In this document: positions 34,691-44,823 of the stretch, one piece after another | Position numbering within the stretch: position 1 is the first letter of the stretch | Layout of the letters: each line of letters opens with the position of its first letter | Source: Bacillota bacterium | GTDB taxonomy: Bacteria; Bacillota; Negativicutes; CTSoil-072 | Direction of reading: 5' to 3' | NCBI GenBank assembly: GCA_017889545.1 | Contig: JAGFZV010000010.1 | Coordinates: 1-64,000, forward strand | Length of the DNA: 64,000 nucleotides | The notes under the pieces: generated by a model | What the model was told of the DNA's origin: nothing | Databases searched by the model: none | What the model saw: only the letters and a program-made list of their open reading frames with translations | Position numbers and translations under genes: made by a program

Positions 34691-37320
34691 CACGGAGAGA
34701 CGCATTGTCATATCGTGAAATAATTACGACTGACACATCACTTTGCGTTGGGTGCAATAAGTGTGTCGCTAAATGTATTGTCAAAGCCAACATTGCGTTT
34801 CAACATAATGGAGAAAATAAGATAAAAGCAGATCCGCGCAAATGTATTCATTGCGGGGCATGAATCCAGGTCTGTGATCATAATGCCAGAAATTTCACTG
34901 ATGATACCATTCTTTTTTTTGCGGATTTGCAACGGGGAATTTCCATTTCCATGATCGTCGCGCCGTCAATCCGTTTTAATTTTCATCAATACCAACGATT
35001 ATATGGTTACTTAAAATCTATAGGTGTTCGTTTAATTTATGATGTTGGTTTTGGGGCGGACATTGCGATATGGGCGAGTTTGAAAGTGCTGGATGAAAAC
35101 CCTGCTAATTCGATGATTACTCAACCTTGTCCGGTTATAGCAAATTATATTCAGAAATATCGGCCAGAATTGCTCCCGCAATTAGCGCCTGTGCATAGCC
35201 CGATGATGTGCACTGCCATTTATCTCAAAAAATACAAAGGACTTGATGATCGCATCGCCTTTTTGTCGCCTTGTATTGGAAAAATTGATGAGATGAATGA
35301 AAGACATACCGATGGATTTGTTTCTTATAATGTGACGTGCGAAAAGCTTGAACAGTACTTGCAAGAAAATTGCATACAACTTGATGAATATCCAGCGCTA
35401 AACTATGATGGAACAGGTGGTGGGCTTGGACACATTTTTAGCCGGCCAGGAGGATTTCGGGAAAATATTGAATTTTATCGAGATGATATATGGGTCAGGC
35501 AAGTAGATGGAATACAACATGCCTGTAGTTATTTGGACGAATATGCACAACGCATAAAAGATGGCAAGCGATTGCCGCAAATTATTGATATGCTGAATTG
35601 CCGGCGAGGCTGCAATGTGGGTACTGCTGTCAATAACCGCAATCGGATTGACGATATTGATTATGCAATGAATGAGGCTAAAAAACGCAAAATTCAATCG
35701 CAGAACCATGCAGGACCATATGGAAAAAAACAAGAGTATTTGATATTGCTGGGTAAGACGCTTCACTTGAATCACTTTATGCGAAAATACGAGGATAAAT
35801 CCCAAGCGATTAGAAATGTTGATGCAGAGGACATCGAAGCGGTCTTTATGCAATTGCATAAAACATCCGAGGATGCCCGGGCAATAAATTGCTATGCTTG
35901 TGGGTATGGGAATTGCTTGGATTTTGCACAAGCGGTTGCGCAGGGTGAAAACCATATCGGAAACTGTGCGGATTTCAATCGTAAAGAATTAATCAGAAAA
36001 AACGAGTATTTGTTAAAAACAAACCAGGACATCAAACAGCTTCACTATTTGGCAACGCATGATTTTTTGACGAATATTCCGAACCGCTATTATTTAGAAG
36101 AATATTTGCAGAAATTAATTGCCGATGTGATGACGGATCAACAGGAGTGTGCGTTGCTGTTCATTGATCTGGATAATTTTAAGGTCGTAAACGATACTTT
36201 TGGGCATGCCAGCGGCGACCAAATTCTGATCAGGATGGTTGATTGCCTGCAATTGCATTTGGGTCAGGAAACTTTTTTAGCCAGATTAGGCGGCGATGAG
36301 TTTGCCGCTGTTTTAAAAGGAAAGAATTTGGAACAGGCTCGCAACATAGCGAACAAATTGCTCCAAATCCTATGGACGGAAAGCTTTGATTTTCAGGGGC
36401 GCCAGACAACGGTCAATGTAACCGCCAGCATTGGCATAACAATGATTGACAGGACGAAGGACACGCAAACGTTGTTTTCACATGCAGACATTGCTTTGTA
36501 TACCGCGAAAGCGGAAGGTAAAAACAGAATTTTTGCGATTGAACCGGGTGATGACAGAGCAAATTTATTTGAAACCAATCAGGTTATCTTACAGATTAAT
36601 GAAGCCTTTAAAGAAAACAGATTTACTTTACATTTTCAACCGGTTTTTAAGAACAATGGGATTATTCTTCATTATGAAGCTTTGCTGAGAATAACAAGTC
36701 CAGCCGGAGGACTGATTTATCCTGATCGTTTTATGCCTGTCGCTGAGCGTTTTGGTTTGATGTCGAAGATTGATAGATGGGTAGTGAGTGCGGCGCTTCG
36801 CGTACTGTCCCAATATCCTGAAATAGCTGTTTTTGTGAATATCTCGGCTGCTAGTCTCGGTGACGGAGAGTTGCTGAAGTTTATCGAAACTGCAATCAAC
36901 AAAAGCAAGATTTCACCGGGGCGGATCGGCTTTGAAATCACTGAAACTGCAGCGATCAAGGACTTAAATCATGCGGAACATTGGATCCGCAGACTGAAAT
37001 TAATCGGGTGTAAGTTTGCACTAGACGATTTTGGCGCGGGGTTTTTATCGTTTCTCCATCTTCAACGTTTGCCGGTAGATTATCTCAAAATTGACGGTTC
37101 GTTTATCCGCAATTTGGAAACGGAGCCCATGAATAGGGAATTGGTAACGGCTATGAATGTTGTTGCGCATGCGCTTGGCAAAGCAACGATTGCCGAGTAT
37201 GTGGAAAATGAAGCGATATGGAAAATTTTAAAGGAATTGCAAATTGACTGCGGACAGGGGTATTTCCTGGGAAAACCGCTTCCTTTGCCAGAAGCAGCCG
37301 GGATGGCGGATTGCGGTTGA
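34687..37320 (+). CDS. ferredoxin/[FeFe]-hydrogenase-like/GGDEF/EAL sensor with in-frame UGA
   Basis: Read through the TGA at 34861-34863, this is an 877-residue protein. Two 4Fe-4S motifs (C20-C23-C26-C30 and C53-C56-UGA59-C63) are followed by an [FeFe]-hydrogenase large-subunit C-terminal domain with the H-cluster-type Cys148, Cys196, Cys305 and Cys309. Pro147 replaces the proton-shuttle Cys. Next come a Fe-S domain (C402, C405, C410, C427), GGDEF at 535-539, and EAL (E-A-L-L-R at 664) with D-D-F-G, K-I-D-G, A-E-Y-V-E and Q-G-Y intact. It probably senses redox state or H2 and makes or degrades c-di-GMP. UGA replaces exactly the third cluster Cys: selenocysteine, nonsense mutation or read error. 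Confidence 0.8.
34861..34863 (+). other. in-frame UGA at ferredoxin Cys59 position
   Basis: Codons around it read Cys-Ile-His-Cys-Gly-Ala-UGA-Ile-Gln-Val-Cys, so UGA occupies the third cysteine of a C-x2-C-x2-C-x3-C motif. The frame is open for 818 codons after it. The bases after UGA contain AGGTCT, the loop sequence of the E. coli fdhF SECIS, in a tiny hairpin only 4 bases downstream; this is closer than a working bacterial SECIS normally lies. Confidence 0.85.
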
Positions 37321-37400
37321 GCATCTGGAAGGAAATAAGGCGCTTTCTGCAGAAACAGTAGAAAGAATGAGAGTAGTACTGAATACTTGGAGGTGTTTTT

Positions 37401-39053
37401 GTGTCAGCTCATCCATTGGCAGGTAAAAAAGCTCCCAAGTCGATTTTGGTGAACATTCCGCGCGTTGTCAGCGCTTATTACGTGAATCACCCAGACAGCT
37501 GCAATCCGGCGCAGCAAGTTGCTTTTGGCACTTCCGGGCATCGGGGCGGCTCATTGCAAGGAACGTTTAATGAAGATCATATTTATGCTATTGTCCAGTC
37601 GATCTGCTGTTATCGGCGTTCACAGGGCATAACCGGCCCGTTGTTTCTCGGGTTTGATACTCATGCGTTGTCCGAACCGGCATTCATTACTGCATTGGAG
37701 GTCCTTGCAGCGAATGGCGTCGATACATTCATTGCAAAAGAAGGGAATTATACTCCGACTCCAGTTATCTCACACGCAATTTTGACGTATAATAAGGGCA
37801 AAAATAATGGGTTGGCAGATGGGATCGTCATCACGCCGTCACATAACCCACCCGACAACGGTGGCATTAAATATAATCCCCCGAACGGCGGACCGGCTGA
37901 CACCGTGGTTACCAAACAGATCGCCGGCATGGCCAACGGATTTTTGAAAAATAGCAACAAAGACGTTAAACGGTTGTCCTATGAAAAGGCTTTAAAGAGC
38001 ACAAATATACGGGAATACGATTTTATTACGGCCTACGTCAATGATTTGCAAAACGTAATTGATATGGAGGCCATAAAAACGGCGGGGCTTTCACTTGGCG
38101 CCGATGCATTAGGCGGCGCAGGACTTGGATATTGGCGGCCAATCGCCCAGACGTATGGGCTCACAATCGATGTGCTTAATGGTTATCCGGATCCAGCGTT
38201 TAGTTTCATGAATGTGGATAGTGATGGGAAATTACGCATGGATTGTTCGTCGCCTTATGCCATGGCAGGACTGATTGATTTGAAGGACCGGTATGATCTT
38301 GCTTTTGGCAATGATCCTGACTTTGATCGTCATGGAATTGTTACAAAGAGCGCCGGGCTTTTGAACCCTAATCATTTTCTTGCTGTTGCGATTTCTTATT
38401 TATTCCGGAATCGTGCCGGTTGGTCTCAAGAAGCGGCAATCGGCAAAACGTTGGTCAGTTCTTCCATGATTGATCGTATTGCTGACGATATGGGCAAAAA
38501 ATTGTATGAGGTGCCGGTTGGTTTCAAGTGGTTTGTAGAAGGCTTGCTTGACGGTTCTTTGGGTTTTGGCGGAGAAGAAAGTGCGGGCGCATCTTTTCTC
38601 AGACGAGATGGAACCGCCTGGTCCACAGACAAGGATGGGTTTATTCTTTGCTTGCTGGCGGCAGAAATCACTGCCAAAACAGGCCGGGATCCGGGGGAAC
38701 ATTATCGTGTGTTAACAGAACGGTTTGGTGCACCGGTATATGAACGGATAGATGCTGCTGCAAATGCACAGCAAAAAACAGTCCTGGCTAAATTATCACC
38801 GGAGCAGGTGCGGACAAACACTCTTGCTGGTGAAAAAATTATCGCAAAGTTGACAAGAGCGCCAGGCAATCATGCCGACATTGGAGGATTGAAAGTTTGT
38901 ACTCTAAACGGCTGGTTTGCGGCCCGCCCTTCCGGAACTGAGGACGTATATAAAATCTATGCCGAAAGTTTTAAAGGCGCAGAACATCTCAAGCAGATAC
39001 AGGATGAGGCGCAGACGATCGTTAATGATACCTTTAAGGCCGCCGGAGTGTAA
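37401..39053 (+). CDS. pgm: phosphoglucomutase, alpha-D-glucose-phosphate specific
   Basis: 550-residue phosphohexomutase interconverting glucose 1- and 6-phosphate. The active-site phosphoserine loop is [11 protein letters not shown] (about residue 147), the metal loop D-P-D-F-D-R-H-G, the sugar loop G-G-E-E-S-A-G and the phosphate loop R-P-S-G-T-E-D. Length and motifs match the E. coli Pgm type. It starts at GTG 37401 with GGAGG 8 bases upstream. The 80 bases after the sensor gene hold no promoter I can define, so co-transcription is possible. Confidence 0.93.
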   Translation: MSAHPLAGKKAPKSILVNIPRVVSAYYVNHPDSCNPAQQVAFGTSGHRGGSLQGTFNEDHIYAIVQSICCYRRSQGITGPLFLGFDTHALSEPAFITALEVLAANGVDTFIAKEGNYTPTPVISHAILTYNKGKNNGLADGIVITPSHNPPDNGGIKYNPPNGGPADTVVTKQIAGMANGFLKNSNKDVKRLSYEKALKSTNIREYDFITAYVNDLQNVIDMEAIKTAGLSLGADALGGAGLGYWRPIAQTYGLTIDVLNGYPDPAFSFMNVDSDGKLRMDCSSPYAMAGLIDLKDRYDLAFGNDPDFDRHGIVTKSAGLLNPNHFLAVAISYLFRNRAGWSQEAAIGKTLVSSSMIDRIADDMGKKLYEVPVGFKWFVEGLLDGSLGFGGEESAGASFLRRDGTAWSTDKDGFILCLLAAEITAKTGRDPGEHYRVLTERFGAPVYERIDAAANAQQKTVLAKLSPEQVRTNTLAGEKIIAKLTRAPGNHADIGGLKVCTLNGWFAARPSGTEDVYKIYAESFKGAEHLKQIQDEAQTIVNDTFKAAGV

Positions 39054-39154
39054 AGAGTCAATGCATCAGCAGCGTACAGTGCTGGACAAAAAAAGGGTTT
39101 TCCAAATTCTTGTAGAATACTCTTCTATATTCAATTCATGGGAGGAGGGTGTTT

Positions 39155-39589
39155 ATGCTTAAGGAATTTAAAGAGTTCGTAATGCGTGGCAATGTTGTGG
39201 ATATGGCAGTTGGTATTATTATTGGCGGCGCGTTCGGGAAAATTATTTCTTCTTTTGTCAGTGATGTTCTCATGCCTCCGATTGGATTATTGCTTGGCAA
39301 GGTTGATTTTTCCAATCTGTTTATTAATTTGTCTGGTGGTGCTTATCCGACGCTCAAGGCAGCTAAGGATGCCGGTGCGGTTACGATGAATTATGGCGCT
39401 TTTTTAAATACGGTCATTGATTTTCTGATTGTTGCGTTTGCGATCTATTTACTGATTGTTCAATTGAACCGGTTTAAGCGTGAACCGGAAAAACTTCCTC
39501 CAACTACCAAAGAATGTCCTTTCTGTTTTTCCAGTATTCCGCTGAAGGCAAGCAGATGCCCGCAGTGCACTTCGACCTTGGAATCATAG
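39155..39589 (+). CDS. mscL: large-conductance mechanosensitive channel with zinc-ribbon tail
   Basis: 145-residue MscL, the pentameric osmotic safety valve. The N-terminal [20 protein letters not shown] is followed by TM1, a periplasmic loop and TM2 (about residues 83-104). The C-terminal tail carries C-P-F-C and C-P-Q-C, a zinc-ribbon pair seen in several Firmicute MscL proteins in place of the usual helical bundle. ATG 39155 has GGAGG about 6-7 bases upstream. Confidence 0.93.
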   Translation: MLKEFKEFVMRGNVVDMAVGIIIGGAFGKIISSFVSDVLMPPIGLLLGKVDFSNLFINLSGGAYPTLKAAKDAGAVTMNYGAFLNTVIDFLIVAFAIYLLIVQLNRFKREPEKLPPTTKECPFCFSSIPLKASRCPQCTSTLES

Positions 39590-39601
39590 GCTTTAATAAA
39601 C

Positions 39602-39641
39602 AAAAGCTTGAACATCCGAAAGCGAGGATGTTCAAGCTTTT
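39602..39641. terminator. bidirectional terminator between mscL and GHKL gene
   Basis: 16-bp perfect stem (39602-39617 with 39626-39641), T-rich on the plus strand. Confidence 0.8.
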
Positions 39642-39665
39642 CTAATTTTTCACAGCAAATGAGCA

Positions 39666-41567
39666 TTATTCGTTGAGGAAAGAACGGTGTATTTCCGTTC
39701 CATAGCGGCGAATTAAGTCTTGTTTGACCGCACGATAGGTGTCAATGTCGCCCTTGTGACTGGAACGATCTACATAACGTCGCGCTAGTTCGTCGGCAAT
39801 GACATCCATAAAAAGTTCTGCTAATAATAGACGGGCGGCGTCACGAAAATGTCCGCGGCCGTCAACATAGAGGCGGACTGTCGGCGCGCCCGTGTTAATG
39901 ATGATCAGCCTTTCTTCCGGGATGTAGACAGCTCGATCAAGTTCATTGTTCAAGTTGCGTATTTCATAGCCGGCAAAGAGATCCGCTGAATTGTCCTGGT
40001 CCCAGACCCTTGGCGGCTTTCCGCTTGGATGGTGATAGCCTGCGCCGGAAGTATCGGCGGCGATGACAATCTCGCACCAAGCGGCGTATCTGCCGGAAGT
40101 TACGCCAATTCGGCCTTGATCTTTTACTTGACTGCCGGTAAATGTCCATTCAAAACGATCGCTTTCCCCTATATCGGCAATTGTCAGAACCAAAGGAGTT
40201 GGCTCAACTTGGACGGAGGGGGGGAGAAGATAAGAAACAGTCAAAATATCTTTAGCCGTAAATTGTGATCGATCGATAATGAGCGTAACATGAAACGGAT
40301 GGTTGACCTTCCGGTAGTAAAATGGAGTAGTGAACCGTAAAGCAGCCGGTCTGCCGCTGGGATAGGGACCATAAGTTCCGGAACCGGGGCCATAAGGAGT
40401 AATAATGCGCAGATCTTCCACAGCGACTCGATTCATTCGTTGAAGCAGATGGTCGATCATGGTCCGGGTTCGATCGGAAGTAATGGCTCTGTCAATTTGA
40501 CTTAAGCGTGCTTGTTCGGCTTTTATGTAGGGTGCGATCATGTCGCTGACTGCAGTGGTAAAGGCGATAACAAACGAGTCTTTCATATTCAGCCCATCGC
40601 GGTCATCGCTAATAATGGGCATCCCTTGCCCTAACATTGTTGATAAGATTGGAGCGCGTATGCTGCCGAATAAGTATTCGGTACCCAATTGGTTTTCATA
40701 ACGGAAAAATTGACAGTCCAGGACAGCGTTGCCGGCAACGACAAGTAAGCCGCTGGTTCGTTCGTCGCCCTTTAGTGTCAGGTCGACGCCTTGGGCACGC
40801 TTCAAGGTTAATTTGAACTCGTGTTTCTGCCCATGATAGGTAAAAGATCCTGATTCATCAGGGCCAACGAGTACGACTGACGCCGGTTCCTCAAAGCGGA
40901 CGGGGCCTTTCCAGTCTATTGACTTGCCGCGCTGGAGGCTGGCCATGTATAAATGACGGCGCTGCAGAACGTCCCGCAGATAAATATTGTTGGCTAGAGA
41001 AGAAATCAGCGACTGAAAAAAAGGGATGTTGACGAGCGGATTATCGACAATAATGTTGACTTGTGTTCCGTTGGAGTTTTCTCGCAGAGAAAGCCGCCGG
41101 TAGTCTTCCGGTTCCGCAGGCCGGTCACCATCGAAATCATTGTACATATAGGCGCTGTTTTCATCACGGAAGAGATCAACTCGTGCGAAACGACCGTTTT
41201 GGATGCTCTCAATCCAACCATGTCCGAGACCGAAAACGGCTTGCTTCAATCCGCGGCCAAAATATCCTCGCCCGCTGATTTCTCCTTTGGACAGCGGACT
41301 GTGAGCGCCGCCATAAGTTAAAATGGATCGCAGGCGCTCTACTCCCAGTCCTTCCGCTTGATCAGTTATCGTCAGTACTGCTCCGGACAAATGACGTTCG
41401 TAGATTAGATTGATTGTGCCGCTTGCGATGAGACCATTGTTCTCTTGTCTTGTGTAACTATCGTCACTATTTGTGATCAATTCAACTAAGGCTTTTTCAA
41501 TGGAGGCAAAACGACGGGAATCAATGTCAATCACCCGCTGGTCGACCGGAACGGCTAAAATGCTCAT
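39666..41567 (-). CDS. GHKL-ATPase protein of MORC/Hsp90-like type
   Basis: 633 residues. The N-terminal HATPase_c_3-type domain has E29-L-I-T-N33-S-D-D (N-box), D-Q-A-E-G-L-G at about 67-73 and the lid G-R-G-Y-F-G-R-G-L-K at about 98. Residues ~130-330 resemble a linked ribosomal-S5-like domain. The remaining ~300 residues, beta-rich with Y-G-P-G-S-G-T-Y-G-P-Y-P, match nothing I know. Similar proteins are called MORC- or paraMORC-like and some accompany restriction or defence genes; here it stands alone, bounded by terminator and divergent gene. GGAGGCTCC precedes the ATG. Confidence 0.75.
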   Translation of the reverse strand: MSILAVPVDQRVIDIDSRRFASIEKALVELITNSDDSYTRQENNGLIASGTINLIYERHLSGAVLTITDQAEGLGVERLRSILTYGGAHSPLSKGEISGRGYFGRGLKQAVFGLGHGWIESIQNGRFARVDLFRDENSAYMYNDFDGDRPAEPEDYRRLSLRENSNGTQVNIIVDNPLVNIPFFQSLISSLANNIYLRDVLQRRHLYMASLQRGKSIDWKGPVRFEEPASVVLVGPDESGSFTYHGQKHEFKLTLKRAQGVDLTLKGDERTSGLLVVAGNAVLDCQFFRYENQLGTEYLFGSIRAPILSTMLGQGMPIISDDRDGLNMKDSFVIAFTTAVSDMIAPYIKAEQARLSQIDRAITSDRTRTMIDHLLQRMNRVAVEDLRIITPYGPGSGTYGPYPSGRPAALRFTTPFYYRKVNHPFHVTLIIDRSQFTAKDILTVSYLLPPSVQVEPTPLVLTIADIGESDRFEWTFTGSQVKDQGRIGVTSGRYAAWCEIVIAADTSGAGYHHPSGKPPRVWDQDNSADLFAGYEIRNLNNELDRAVYIPEERLIIINTGAPTVRLYVDGRGHFRDAARLLLAELFMDVIADELARRYVDRSSHKGDIDTYRAVKQDLIRRYGTEIHRSFLNE

Positions 41568-41761
41568 ATGATGGGAGCCTCCTCAGCGCTTTTTCATTCC
41601 AATGTGGTATAAAGGAAGATATATGATATATTTTTGGCGATTAAGCCACGAAAACCCTTTCGGTAAGAAGAACGATGCAAATTAAATTTAGCAGGGATAT
41701 TCCAGATTGAAGAAGAAGTAATAGCTGATATAAATTCAAACTTTTTTCGAGGAGGCTCTTT

Positions 41762-42802
41762 ATGGATGTCCCATATGCACAATTGAAAATCTATTGCAAG
41801 GACCTTCTTTCTGCGGCGGGAATGTCTGCTGCGGATGCTGATATTGTGGCACAAATTCTGGTCGCTACAAGTTTAGAAGGTGTTGATACTCATGGGGTAA
41901 GCCGTCTGCCGATTTATCTGTCGCGAATACTCAATGGACGCATGAACCCGCGGGCAGTTCCGCGAATTACGAAAACAGGTCCTGCTACCGCTGTTGTTGA
42001 CGGTGACAATGGGTTAGGGCAAGTAGTTGCCGTTAAGAGTATGGAAACTGCAATTGAGCTGGCGCGTGAAACTGGAGTAGCTTGTGTGACGGCAAAAAAC
42101 AGTAACCATTTTGGGGCGTCCTCCTATTATTGTGAAATGGCGGCTGCCGAAAATATGATCGGCATTGCCTTCACGAACACGCCGTCAGGAATACCGCCTT
42201 GGGGAGGCCGCAGCGCCTATTTTGGGACGAACCCGATTGCCTTCGCTTTTCCGGGCGATGATATTCCTATCGTTGTTGACATGTCTTCCAGTGTTGTTGC
42301 GCGGGGGAATATTATTCAAGCTGCGAAAGAAGGAAAAGCGATCCCACAAGGCTGGGCGATAGATGACACCGGGATGCCAACAACTGACGCAAAAAAAGCC
42401 TTATCAGGAGCAGTATTGCCGATGGCAGGGGCAAAAGGGTATGCGATGGCGTTGGCAGTGGAATTATTTGCCGGGATCCTTAGCGGAGCCGCAGTCGGAC
42501 CCCATGTGGGTTGGATTTATGATGATAAACTGGAACCCGCTAATATTGGGCACTGTTTTCTGGCGATCCAGGTGGAGCGGTTTATGCCTGTGATTGATTT
42601 TATGGAGCGTGCGAATGCCATGATTTCAGAAATAAAAGCAGTTCCGCTTGCAGATGGCTGCGACCAGATTCTTATCCCTGGCGAACGGCGGAAGCGAAAT
42701 GCAGAGCAACGCGAACAACGGGGCGTACCGGTGTCGCAGGCGCTTGCCGATGAATTGAATCAATTTGCGGCACAATGGAACGTTGCACCTCTTCGCTTAT
42801 GA
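41762..42802 (+). CDS. malate/L-lactate dehydrogenase family oxidoreductase
   Basis: 346-residue NAD(P)-dependent enzyme of the Ldh_2 family (malate, sulfolactate, ureidoglycolate and 2,3-diketogulonate dehydrogenases). The family's S-L-E-G-V-D-T-H-G-V-S-R catalytic His segment is at about residues 39-50, with N-S-N-H-F-G and G-T-N-P-I-A-F-A-F-P. Substrate specificity cannot be told. GAGGAGGC lies 8 bases before the ATG. Expressed alone as far as can be seen. Confidence 0.9.
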   Translation: MDVPYAQLKIYCKDLLSAAGMSAADADIVAQILVATSLEGVDTHGVSRLPIYLSRILNGRMNPRAVPRITKTGPATAVVDGDNGLGQVVAVKSMETAIELARETGVACVTAKNSNHFGASSYYCEMAAAENMIGIAFTNTPSGIPPWGGRSAYFGTNPIAFAFPGDDIPIVVDMSSSVVARGNIIQAAKEGKAIPQGWAIDDTGMPTTDAKKALSGAVLPMAGAKGYAMALAVELFAGILSGAAVGPHVGWIYDDKLEPANIGHCFLAIQVERFMPVIDFMERANAMISEIKAVPLADGCDQILIPGERRKRNAEQREQRGVPVSQALADELNQFAAQWNVAPLRL

Positions 42803-42923
42803 GACGGATGAAGCGTTAAGAATACTTCATTTGCGTTCTGTTGACAGGAGGATTTTTACAGTCCGGTTTATAATATAACTAGGATAGGTACAATTCAAAG
42901 TCGATAACGAAAGGGTGAAAGAG

Positions 42924-43382
42924 ATGAAACCAATTTCTATTGGTGAATATGCGCCTGATTTTGTTTTAAAGGATAATCGCGGACAGGATATTTGTTTATC
43001 CGATTTCAAAGGGAAAAGGGTTCTTCTCTCCTGGCATCCGCTGGCATGGACAAAAATTTGTGCGGATCAAATGAAAGCGTTGGAAACGAATCTTGCTGAA
43101 TTTGAAAAACAAAATACTATTCCTTTGGGATTAAGCATTGATTCTTATCCGAGTAAAAATGCTTGGGCTAAAGAATTGCAAATTGCCAATGTAAAATTAC
43201 TGGCTGACTTTTGGCCGCATGGGAAAGTCGCCCAGGATTATGGATTGTTCCGTGAGCAGGAAGGCGTTTCAGAACGCGCGAATGTTTTGATTGATGAAAC
43301 CGGAAAAGTCATTTGGGTTAAGATTTATCCTATTCATGAATTGCCGTATATGGATGAAGTATTAAAGGAACTAAAATGCTAA
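42924..43382 (+). CDS. peroxiredoxin
   Basis: 152-residue AhpC/TSA-family peroxiredoxin reducing peroxides. The active site reads P-L-A-W-T-K-I-C-A-D-Q, with peroxidatic Cys at about residue 48 and the preceding conserved Thr. The only other Cys is the final residue, a possible resolving Cys. ATG 42924 is chosen over a GTG three codons earlier because AAAGGGTG lies 6 bases before it. It begins a cluster with a small protein and msrA, a plausible oxidative-repair group. Confidence 0.9.
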   Translation: MKPISIGEYAPDFVLKDNRGQDICLSDFKGKRVLLSWHPLAWTKICADQMKALETNLAEFEKQNTIPLGLSIDSYPSKNAWAKELQIANVKLLADFWPHGKVAQDYGLFREQEGVSERANVLIDETGKVIWVKIYPIHELPYMDEVLKELKC

Positions 43383-43432
43383 GGCAACGAAGATGAAAAT
43401 TTAGATATGAAATTAGGAATAGGGAGAAAAGA

Positions 43433-43663
43433 ATGAAAACCAAATATTTTTCGAATACGAACCATGAGACCTTGGATGAACTAAAAATACAGGTTTCGGC
43501 ATGGATTGCCGCCCATAAAAATATTGAAGTGATCGAGATGAAAACCAGCGGTTCAGAAAAACGCGTACCTCCTGAGTTTTTTATCCGGCTGACCTATGAT
43601 GACAAAAGGCCGGCCAAAACGGTAAATCCCAGCGTTGCCAAAACTTCCCGCTCTTCACGCTAG
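43433..43663 (+). CDS. small uncharacterised protein
   Basis: 76-residue hydrophilic protein with a basic Ser/Arg-rich tail. There are no recognised motifs and no Cys. GGGAGA precedes the ATG. It lies between the peroxiredoxin and msrA genes on the same strand with short gaps, so probably the same transcript. Confidence 0.65.
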   Translation: MKTKYFSNTNHETLDELKIQVSAWIAAHKNIEVIEMKTSGSEKRVPPEFFIRLTYDDKRPAKTVNPSVAKTSRSSR

Positions 43664-43691
43664 AATTGTTTGGTAGAAGAGGAGGCTGAAA

Positions 43692-44189
43692 ATGAAAAAA
43701 AATTGGTTGGCTGGCGGATGTTTTTGGGGCGTCGAGGCTTATTTTCGACAGCTTAAGGGTGTCTTGGCCACGGTGGTAGGATATGGTCAGGGCGATATGG
43801 ATCAGCCTGCCTATAGTCAAGTATGTTCAGGAATGACGGGACATACCGAGATCTGTCAAGTAACATATGATGAAAATGTTTTGCCGATCAGAACGCTCCT
43901 GGACCATTTTTTTCGGATTATCGACCCGACGACATTGGATCGTCAGGGCCCGGACCGTGGAACCCAATACAGATCGGGAATCTATTATGAAGATGAAACC
44001 GAGCGCAAAATTATTGTAGAATTTATCCGTGAAATGCAACCTCGGTATAGTGAACCTATTGTAGTAGAGGTAGAACCGTTAATGAAATTTTTCCCTGCTG
44101 AAGAGTATCATCAATCTTATTTGCATAAAAATCCAGGCGGGTATTGCCATGTCAACTTAGGACTGGCAAAGTCTGAGGAAAAGAAATGA
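43692..44189 (+). CDS. msrA: peptide methionine-S-sulfoxide reductase
   Basis: 165-residue MsrA, repairing Met-S-sulfoxide in proteins. The catalytic Cys10 is in G-G-C-F-W-G-V-E, with the usual G-Y-G, H-T-E and D-R-G-T-Q-Y-R-S-G-I-Y motifs. A C-terminal Cys in G-G-Y-C-H-V-N may resolve the disulfide. AGAGGAGG precedes the ATG. Confidence 0.95.
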   Translation: MKKNWLAGGCFWGVEAYFRQLKGVLATVVGYGQGDMDQPAYSQVCSGMTGHTEICQVTYDENVLPIRTLLDHFFRIIDPTTLDRQGPDRGTQYRSGIYYEDETERKIIVEFIREMQPRYSEPIVVEVEPLMKFFPAEEYHQSYLHKNPGGYCHVNLGLAKSEEKK

Positions 44190-44225
44190 TTTGCAGGATC
44201 GAAGAACATATATGCAGGGAGATGC

Positions 44226-44260
44226 AATGAAGCCGGTGACCAGTTGGCACCGACTTCATT
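44226..44260. terminator. bidirectional terminator
   Basis: 13-base arms AATGAAGCCGGTG (44226-44238) and CACCGACTTCATT (44248-44260), one mismatch, between convergent genes. Confidence 0.65.
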
Positions 44261-44295
44261 GTTATAGTAATATTGAGTTGTTGGTTTTTGTGATT

Positions 44296-44703
44296 TTATT
44301 CTTTCACGAGCTTTGCTTTATCAGCCGATTTTTTCAGAAATTTATCCAGGTCGATGATGAAACGTTCATGGGAACCTTCGCCAATTTTTTCTTGGTCATC
44401 AAAGGCCTGTATATTGAAAACCAAACGTTTATTGGCGATCTCCACTAATTCCGCTTCGGCCCGCACGTTCATACCGATTGGCGTAGCAGCAAGGTGGCGG
44501 ATATTGAGACTGATGCCGACGGTGGCCATTCCTTTCGGCAATAAAGGATCTACAGCAGAAAGACAAGCGGCTTCCATCAAACCAACCATGGCGGGGGTGG
44601 CGTATACTGCGGCTCCGCCGCTGCCGTAGCGGATTGCTGTATTTTGATCAGTGACTGTGTCGGATTTCTCTCCTTTTAAGCCGGTATGTAGATTAAATTC
44701 CAT
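44296..44703 (-). CDS. FlK-like hotdog thioesterase
   Basis: 135-residue hotdog protein of the fluoroacetyl-CoA thioesterase (FlK)-like family. Shared features are [13 protein letters not shown] with its catalytic Glu and [13 protein letters not shown]. FlK's true Thr/Glu/His set cannot be fully confirmed by eye, so the acyl-CoA substrate is open. Start 44703 has AGTGAGG 9 bases upstream; further in-frame ATGs exist three and thirteen codons earlier. Confidence 0.82.
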   Translation of the reverse strand: MEFNLHTGLKGEKSDTVTDQNTAIRYGSGGAAVYATPAMVGLMEAACLSAVDPLLPKGMATVGISLNIRHLAATPIGMNVRAEAELVEIANKRLVFNIQAFDDQEKIGEGSHERFIIDLDKFLKKSADKAKLVKE

Positions 44704-44823
44704 ATCATTCATCCTCACTTTATAAGTTATTTTAGCTATCACTATTATATCATGGAAAAAATCAATCTACCAAGGGATCTGGTTGCTGTTAACGAAGATA
44801 ATACATCTAAGGGGGAACAAGTC

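Noticed and set aside
34864-34878. AGGUCU mini-hairpin after the UGA as a SECIS element
   Set aside because: The loop matches E. coli fdhF, but it starts 4 bases after UGA (17 in fdhF) and the stem is only four pairs with a bulge. Kept as a hint, not annotated as SECIS.
37321-37400. Possible small gene between the sensor and pgm
   Set aside because: The open frame overlaps the end of the EAL domain in another frame and has no start signal.
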